DNA from: Mycobacteriaceae bacterium
GTDB lineage: Bacteria; Actinomycetota; Actinomycetes; Mycobacteriales; Mycobacteriaceae
Direction of reading: 5' to 3'
DNA length: 9,194 nucleotides
Assembly (NCBI GenBank): GCA_013362555.1
Contig: JABFVX010000377.1
Span: 1-9,194 of the forward strand
This document shows positions 5,927 to 9,194 of the stretch, one piece after another. The notes under the pieces were generated by a model. That model saw nothing but the letters and a program-made list of their open reading frames with translations. It had not been told where the DNA came from and searched no databases. Position 1 is the stretch's first letter. Every line of letters starts with the position of its first letter. The position numbers were made by a program, and so were the translations under genes.

Positions 5927-6974
5927 TGTCCGCTCCCGGGTAGAACTGGCGCGCCCAGCGCCGGTAACGCCCGATCGGGCCGTCGCCGCTAGCGAGTGCC
6001 GGGCTGTTCAGATACTTCTTGTGCTCCCACATCCGCTGGTCGCGACCGAGTTCGATCTCGATTAGCCGCAATACGATCTGACCCCAGAGCCGCTCGGCGG
6101 GGGCGGCGATGGCCGCGAGGATTCGGGTCCTCGTACGCCGGACGCTCACCGCCAGATAGACGTCGATCTCGCGGCCCTGTGTCGGCGTCGTCAGCACCAG
6201 CTGCCGGAATAGCCATCCGAACGGCAAGCTCACCTCAACTATGGAGAATCCGAGACCGTCGACCCGAATGTCGAACTCGCCCTTCCAGACTCCCTTGATC
6301 GGCAGCCGGTAGTCCGCGGTGTAGGTCACCCGCAGTCGCGGGCCGTCGACCGCCAGCGGCTTCACCACTCCGAAGTTGCCCATGTTGTGCACTCCGTCGA
6401 AATGGCCGTAGTCGACCGCGTTCTCGGTGACCTCCTGCGGGTGACTGCGAAACTTCAACTTGCGCTTCTGTAGCGGACGCCAGCCACCGTCGTCCGTGGG
6501 CGTCTCCACCTCCCAGGACGGCGTCGCCTCCGGGCCGTGGTACACCAGCACCATGCCGAAGCACTCCCGCACCGCGAGCATGCCCATGCGCGCGGCGGGC
6601 GGCGGTGCGCCGCCTTCGTACGGCGTCGAGGCGCATGCCCCGTCGGAGCCGAATCGAAACCCGTGGAACGGACATTCGATCACCTCGCCGCACACGCGTC
6701 CACCATGCCCGAAATGGGCCCCGAGGTGCGGACAGTAGGCTTCGGCCGCGCACAGCTCGCCTGATTCGGTTCGGTACACGATGATGTCGCGACCCATGAA
6801 CTGCCGGGTGGTGATGTCACCTGCCCGAATCTCGTCGGAGAAGCCCGCGGCAAACCATCCGTACGGGTATGGCGGCGGCGAATCGACAGGCCCCCGTTCC
6901 GCCAATCGGCCCAGTCCGTGAGAGGGGTCCGCTACCGAATGCGGTGGTGTGTCGATGAGTTCGCTGGGCCGCAT
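5907..6974 (-). CDS. Rieske non-heme iron oxygenase (KshA / cholesterol-7-desaturase-like)
   Basis: Oxygenase component that activates O2 at a mononuclear iron using electrons passed through a Rieske [2Fe-2S] centre; it needs a separate reductase, not encoded here. 355 residues. Seen: PPPYPYGWF at 33-41; Rieske ligands C81-x-H83 (CPHLGAHFGHGG) and C101-x2-H104 (CPFHGFRF); the catalytic N185-x2-D188-x2-H191-x4-H196 (ENAVDYGHFDGVH), giving the 2-His-1-carboxylate site and the bridging Asp. The PYPxGWF opening resembles, from memory, the Neverland/DAF-36 cholesterol 7-desaturases, while the Rieske region also resembles KshA 3-ketosteroid 9α-hydroxylase; a steroid-like substrate is inference. ATG 6974 has GGAG four bases upstream. 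The EBP-like gene starts inside its last codons. Two sampled stretches are about 58% GC, well below its neighbours. A candidate operator lies at 7006-7023. Confidence 0.85.
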   Translation of the reverse strand: MRPSELIDTPPHSVADPSHGLGRLAERGPVDSPPPYPYGWFAAGFSDEIRAGDITTRQFMGRDIIVYRTESGELCAAEAYCPHLGAHFGHGGRVCGEVIECPFHGFRFGSDGACASTPYEGGAPPPAARMGMLAVRECFGMVLVYHGPEATPSWEVETPTDDGGWRPLQKRKLKFRSHPQEVTENAVDYGHFDGVHNMGNFGVVKPLAVDGPRLRVTYTADYRLPIKGVWKGEFDIRVDGLGFSIVEVSLPFGWLFRQLVLTTPTQGREIDVYLAVSVRRTRTRILAAIAAPAERLWGQIVLRLIEIELGRDQRMWEHKKYLNSPALASGDGPIGRYRRWARQFYPGADNGNGAH

Positions 6975-7083
6975 GTCGCTCCGCCTTTCAGCGCCCGGAT
7001 TCGAATGACCACAACTTTGGTCACCCGACCAGCTCATATCATCCGTATGCGCTGAGTATGCGTATGCAGCTGCCCACACCCCT
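6975..7083 (-). promoter_or_regulatory. Promoter/operator region of the Rieske-EBP-like pair
   Basis: Relatively AT-rich gap upstream of the Rieske ATG. It holds an 18-nt inverted repeat TGACCA-CAACTT-TGGTCA at 7006-7023, 32-49 nt before the start, which is a plausible operator. Further upstream it holds three copies of GTATGC (7045-7050, 7056-7061, 7062-7067), seen on the minus strand as GCATAC. On the minus strand GATGATATGAG near 7032-7042 could include a -10 element, but no matching -35 was found. The regulator is unknown and not in the window. Confidence 0.45.
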
Positions 7084-7134
7084 TCCAGAACGACCCATGA
7101 AGTGCGTCTGGCGCACCAAATGGGTCATTCAGGA
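7084..7134. repeat. Degenerate hairpin repeat (copy 3) containing the dinB stop codon
   Basis: 23-nt arms (7084-7106, 7112-7134) around TCTGG. The pairing of CGACCCAT with ATGGGTCA and of GTGCG with CGCAC is kept, but three central positions and two outer ones are unpaired. Both arms read ACCCAT where other copies read ACCCGT, a matched change. The polymerase stop TGA (7125-7127, minus) is the TGA of the repeat's GAATGACCC core, so the gene's last codons are encoded by the repeat. Confidence 0.7.
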
Positions 7135-8162
7135 GTGGCGCGCACGAGTTCCAGGCGGACGCCGAGCAGGCGCACGGGGCGGTCGAGCTCGAACCGGCCC
7201 AGGATGTCGAGGGCGGCGGCAGCGATCGCGTCGGCGTCGGTGGTGGGCGCGGGCAGCGTGCGGATCTTGGTGCGCGTGTAGAACGTCTTGGTCCGGACCG
7301 TGACCGCCACGCGCACCGTGACCCGCCCCGCGTCGAGCATCTCCGCCGCCAGTTCGCGCGCCAAGCGGTCGACATGGCCCGCGATCTCGGCGCGGTCGGT
7401 GAGATCGGCGGGAAACGTCTCGGACTTGCTGCGGCCCGCAGCCGCGCGCGGCTGCGTCACGACATCGGTTTCACCGCCGCCGCGGCCGAGCAGCCACAGG
7501 TACGGCCCGGTCGTCGGCCCGAACGCGGCGGCAAGCTCGCGCGGGTCCGCCGCGCCCAGCTCGGCCACGGTTCGAATGCCCACCTCGCCCAGCCGCGCCG
7601 CGATCCGGCTGCCTACGCCCCACAGCGCGTCGGTGGGGCGGTCCGCCATCACCTCGTCCCAGTTGGCCGCGGTGAGCCGGTATATTCCCGGGCCGCGCTT
7701 GGCGAACCCGGTGGCCAGCTTCGCGCGCTGCTTCGTGTCGCCGAGTCCCACGCAGCAGCTCAGGCCCAATTCGGCGACCGCGCGGCGAATGTCGGCGGCG
7801 AGCTGCTCCGGGTCCGCGGTATCGGCCGCCAGGAACGCCTCGTCCCAGCCCAGCACCTCCAGTCGCACCGGGAAGCTCCGCAGCAGCGTCATCACCTCGT
7901 CGGAGGCGGCCTCGTAGGTCGCCATGTCCAACGCCAGAAAGACGCCGTCCGGACATTTCCGCGCCGCTTGCCGCAGCGGCATCCCGGCCCGCACCCCGAA
8001 TTCCCGGGCCGGGTACGACGCACACGTGACCACTTTGCGGGGTTCGGTCGGGTCCCCGTTGCCGCCGACGATGACCGGCAGACCCCGCAAGTGCGGCCTG
8101 CGGCGGTACTCCACCGCGGCCTGGAATTGGTCGAGATCCACATGCGCCAGCCATCGGGCCAC
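7125..8162 (-). CDS. dinB2: DinB2-type Y-family DNA polymerase IV
   Basis: Translesion DNA polymerase of the mycobacterial DinB2/DinP group, 345 residues. Seen: metal ligand Asp9 in HVDLDQF (7-13); VIVGGNGDPTEPRKVVTCASYPAREFGVRAGMPLR motif block (30-64, given in part for recognition: VVTCASY 44-50, GVRAGMPLR 56-64); the catalytic pair Asp107-Glu108 in GWDEAF; the LWGVG helix-hairpin-helix (180-184); and little-finger sequence TFYTRTKIR (293-301) and LDRPVRLLGVRLEL at the end. The start is set at GTG 8162 because VARWLAHVDLDQF then aligns residue for residue with the known DinB2 N-terminus; a TTG at 8174 has a better ribosome site (GGGAA) and is the alternative. The residue at the sugar-gate position is Gln14, where most Y-family enzymes have an aromatic residue. 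No SOS box was recognised. The stop codon lies in a hairpin repeat. Confidence 0.93.
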   Translation of the reverse strand: MARWLAHVDLDQFQAAVEYRRRPHLRGLPVIVGGNGDPTEPRKVVTCASYPAREFGVRAGMPLRQAARKCPDGVFLALDMATYEAASDEVMTLLRSFPVRLEVLGWDEAFLAADTADPEQLAADIRRAVAELGLSCCVGLGDTKQRAKLATGFAKRGPGIYRLTAANWDEVMADRPTDALWGVGSRIAARLGEVGIRTVAELGAADPRELAAAFGPTTGPYLWLLGRGGGETDVVTQPRAAAGRSKSETFPADLTDRAEIAGHVDRLARELAAEMLDAGRVTVRVAVTVRTKTFYTRTKIRTLPAPTTDADAIAAAALDILGRFELDRPVRLLGVRLELVRATPE

Positions 8163-8211
8163 CTCTGGATACAAGCACAATTCCCACGGGGTGGCGACGG
8201 GAGTTCGCCGG

Positions 8212-8252
8212 CCCTGAATGCCCCGTGACGTGCGTTCACGGGGCATTCGGGG
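8212..8252. repeat. Truncated hairpin repeat (copy 4), in a divergent gap
   Basis: 17-nt arms CCCTGAATGCCCCGTGA and TCACGGGGCATTCGGGG enclose CGTGCGT. Only one pair is non-Watson-Crick (T with G). The left side continues into the family sequence CGTGCGTT but the matching CGCACG of the right arm is missing, so the stem top has been deleted. Both arms read GCCCC / GGGGC where other copies read GACCC / GGGTC, a paired change. It lies between divergent genes (dinB and the glycine-zipper gene), not at a 3' end. Confidence 0.75.
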
Positions 8253-8372
8253 AGGGTTGGGGTCATGGGCGGGGTATGAGCGCGACCAGAGGTCTGGATC
8301 ACGCCGGAACTTCCCGGTAGGGTCTCCCCGACTATGCCGACGGCCGGATGTCGGCGAGATGGGAAGAGCGCC
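8253..8372 (+). promoter_or_regulatory. Upstream region of the glycine-zipper gene
   Basis: Contains the inverted repeat CCAGA-GG-TCTGG at 8286-8297 and CCGGAACTTCCCGG near 8304-8317, whose GGAAC resembles an ECF-sigma -35 core, though no convincing -10 follows at the usual spacing. The ribosome site GGGAAG at 8361-8366 precedes the chosen TTG start. Promoter assignment is tentative. Confidence 0.3.
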
Positions 8373-9050
8373 TTGAAGTTTACGAAGTTCACCGCAGCCG
8401 CACTGCTCGCGACAGCGTCCGCCGCTCTCGCGGGAACCGGCGTCGCCGACGCCAAGCCCGCCCCGGCCGACCGGCCCGGAATCGTTCGGACGGCGACCGG
8501 CCCGCAGGTCCGCGGCTCCCAGGGCGGCGTCGACTACCGCGCCGCCCTGTCCCCTGACCGGCGCGCCGCGGTCACCACCATCGCCAACGGCAAGTTCGTC
8601 GCGTCCCGGGACGGCCGGTCGATCGCCGTCGCCGACCGCACCGGCCGGACCGTCGCCACGCTCCCGATGCGGCTCAAAGTCGCCGACCGTCCCATCGCCC
8701 TGCGCCCGACCATCGACACCGCGGGCACCCGGCTGTCTCTGTCGCCCATCGGCATGGCCGCCAAACCCGTGCGCCCCGGCGCCGCCCAGGACCGGTTCAT
8801 GGCCGAGGCCGAAAAGGCCGCCCCCACCGCCCTGGCAGGCGCCGCGATCGGGGCCGCCATCGGATTCCTCGTGGGCTTCCCGGCCGGCCTGTTCATCTTC
8901 GACTTCATCACGGTTCCCGTCACGACCGTCGTCGGCGGGATCATCGGCGGCCTCGCCGGCCTCGTCGCCGCGGGCGGCCAGCCTCTGGTCGACGCCGGCG
9001 CGACCAGCCTCGGCGTCCAGGCTCCCAAAGTCCCCCCGATGCCCAAGTAA
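8373..9050 (+). CDS. Secreted protein with C-terminal glycine-zipper membrane segment, unknown function
   Basis: 225 residues beginning at TTG 8373. This start gives a textbook signal peptide (MKFTKFTAAALLATASAALA, cleavage likely after ADA at 25-27) and has GGGAAG six bases upstream; an ATG at 8334 would add 13 residues in front of the signal peptide. Residues 30-130 form a soluble region with strand-like repeats (IANGKFVASRDGRSIAVADR, TGRTVATLPMRL). Residues 152-203 are glycine-rich and hydrophobic: AGAAIGAAIGFLVGFPAGLF and then VTTVVGGIIGGLAGLVAAGG, two GxxxG-type helices joined by DFITVP. Such glycine zippers can insert into or oligomerise in membranes. I recall similar secreted proteins as a multi-member group in Nocardia but cannot verify it. 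It is convergent with the gene at 9117 across a hairpin. Confidence 0.8.
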   Translation: MKFTKFTAAALLATASAALAGTGVADAKPAPADRPGIVRTATGPQVRGSQGGVDYRAALSPDRRAAVTTIANGKFVASRDGRSIAVADRTGRTVATLPMRLKVADRPIALRPTIDTAGTRLSLSPIGMAAKPVRPGAAQDRFMAEAEKAAPTALAGAAIGAAIGFLVGFPAGLFIFDFITVPVTTVVGGIIGGLAGLVAAGGQPLVDAGATSLGVQAPKVPPMPK

Positions 9051-9055
9051 CCCGA

Positions 9056-9110
9056 AATCCAGAACGACCCGTGAATTGCGTTGGACGCAATTCACGGGTC
9101 GTTCTGGGTT
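9056..9110. repeat. Near-perfect hairpin repeat (copy 5), likely bidirectional terminator
   Basis: 26-nt arms (9056-9081, 9085-9110) around TGG, with a single T-G pair near the foot. Relative to copy 1 it has GAACGACCC / GGGTCGTTC for GAATGACCC / GGGTCATTC, and GAATTGCG / CGCAATTC for GACGTGCG / CGCACGTC, so every difference is mirrored in the opposite arm. It fills the gap between convergent genes: 5 nt after the stop at 9050 and 6 nt before the stop at 9117. Confidence 0.85.
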
Positions 9111-9116
9111 AGCAGG

Positions 9117-9194
9117 CTACCGGTAGTCGGAGAAGCCGTAGTCGTCGAGCGGGACCGCGGCGCCCGTGGAGGCACCGAAGCTGTCCGGACCGTA
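9117..9194 (-). CDS. C-terminal 25 codons of a gene, transketolase-like tail
   Basis: The minus strand reads YGPDSFGASTGAAVPLDDYG then FSDYR and TAG (9117-9119), with third positions almost all G or C, as expected for a real gene. The pattern D-x-FGAS followed by about ten residues and YGF resembles the C-terminus of transketolases, where a FGAS segment precedes a final FGI/FGL. This is weak evidence from 25 residues. The rest of the gene is beyond the window. Confidence 0.5.
   Translation of the reverse strand, partial: YGPDSFGASTGAAVPLDDYGFSDYR

Noticed and set aside
8163..9095. Upstream extension of the dinB2 frame to 9095 (656 codons in total)
   Set aside because: The added 311 codons are low-complexity Gly/Arg/Asp sequence antisense to the secreted glycine-zipper gene; the known DinB2 N-terminus fits the GTG at 8162.
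1225..9110. CRISPR array or tandem repeat
   Set aside because: The repeats are palindromic, irregularly spaced by hundreds to thousands of bases and separated by genes; no spacer structure and no cas genes.

Overview
The window is high-GC DNA from a mycolic-acid actinomycete, most likely Nocardia or a close relative. I base this on the strong G/C bias at third codon positions, GTG and TTG starts, a Mycobacterium-type DinB2 polymerase, a secreted Ser/Gly-rich class 2 lipase and a secreted glycine-zipper protein. The genus is inference; no rRNA or marker gene is present.

Layout: (1) 1-1175, minus: FAD-dependent aromatic monooxygenase, cut by the left edge. (2) 1292-1780, plus: SixA-like histidine phosphatase, divergent from (1). 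(3) 1842-3092, minus: secreted class 2 lipase, convergent with (2) across a perfect hairpin. (4) 3365-4792, minus: AzgA-type purine permease, followed by a very large hairpin at 3270-3350. (5) 4914-5114, minus: 66-residue membrane protein preceded by a possible 9-codon leader ORF. (6) 5216-5926, minus: five-helix membrane protein resembling emopamil-binding protein (EBP, sterol isomerase fold), split by one in-frame TGA. (7) 5907-6974, minus: Rieske non-heme iron oxygenase overlapping (6) by 20 nt. (8) 7125-8162, minus: DinB2-type Y-family DNA polymerase. (9) 8373-9050, plus: secreted protein with a glycine-zipper C-terminus. (10) 9117-9194, minus: the last 25 codons of a gene with a transketolase-like C-terminus, cut by the right edge.

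Two things stand out. First, a family of 41-63 nt palindromic hairpins (five copies plus a single arm) is scattered between genes. Arm differences between copies are often matched by compensating changes in the opposite arm. Where genes converge, the hairpin fills the gap and leaves only 5-6 nt to each stop codon. Second, the Rieske oxygenase and the EBP-like protein are translationally coupled. Both families have members that act on the sterol B ring, which suggests a small sterol or steroid modification unit, although the EBP-like gene carries a nonsense codon in this strain.

The remaining genes look like ordinary accessory or housekeeping functions and I see no shared pathway linking them. 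All homology statements come from reading motifs and from memory of family members; no database search was run.
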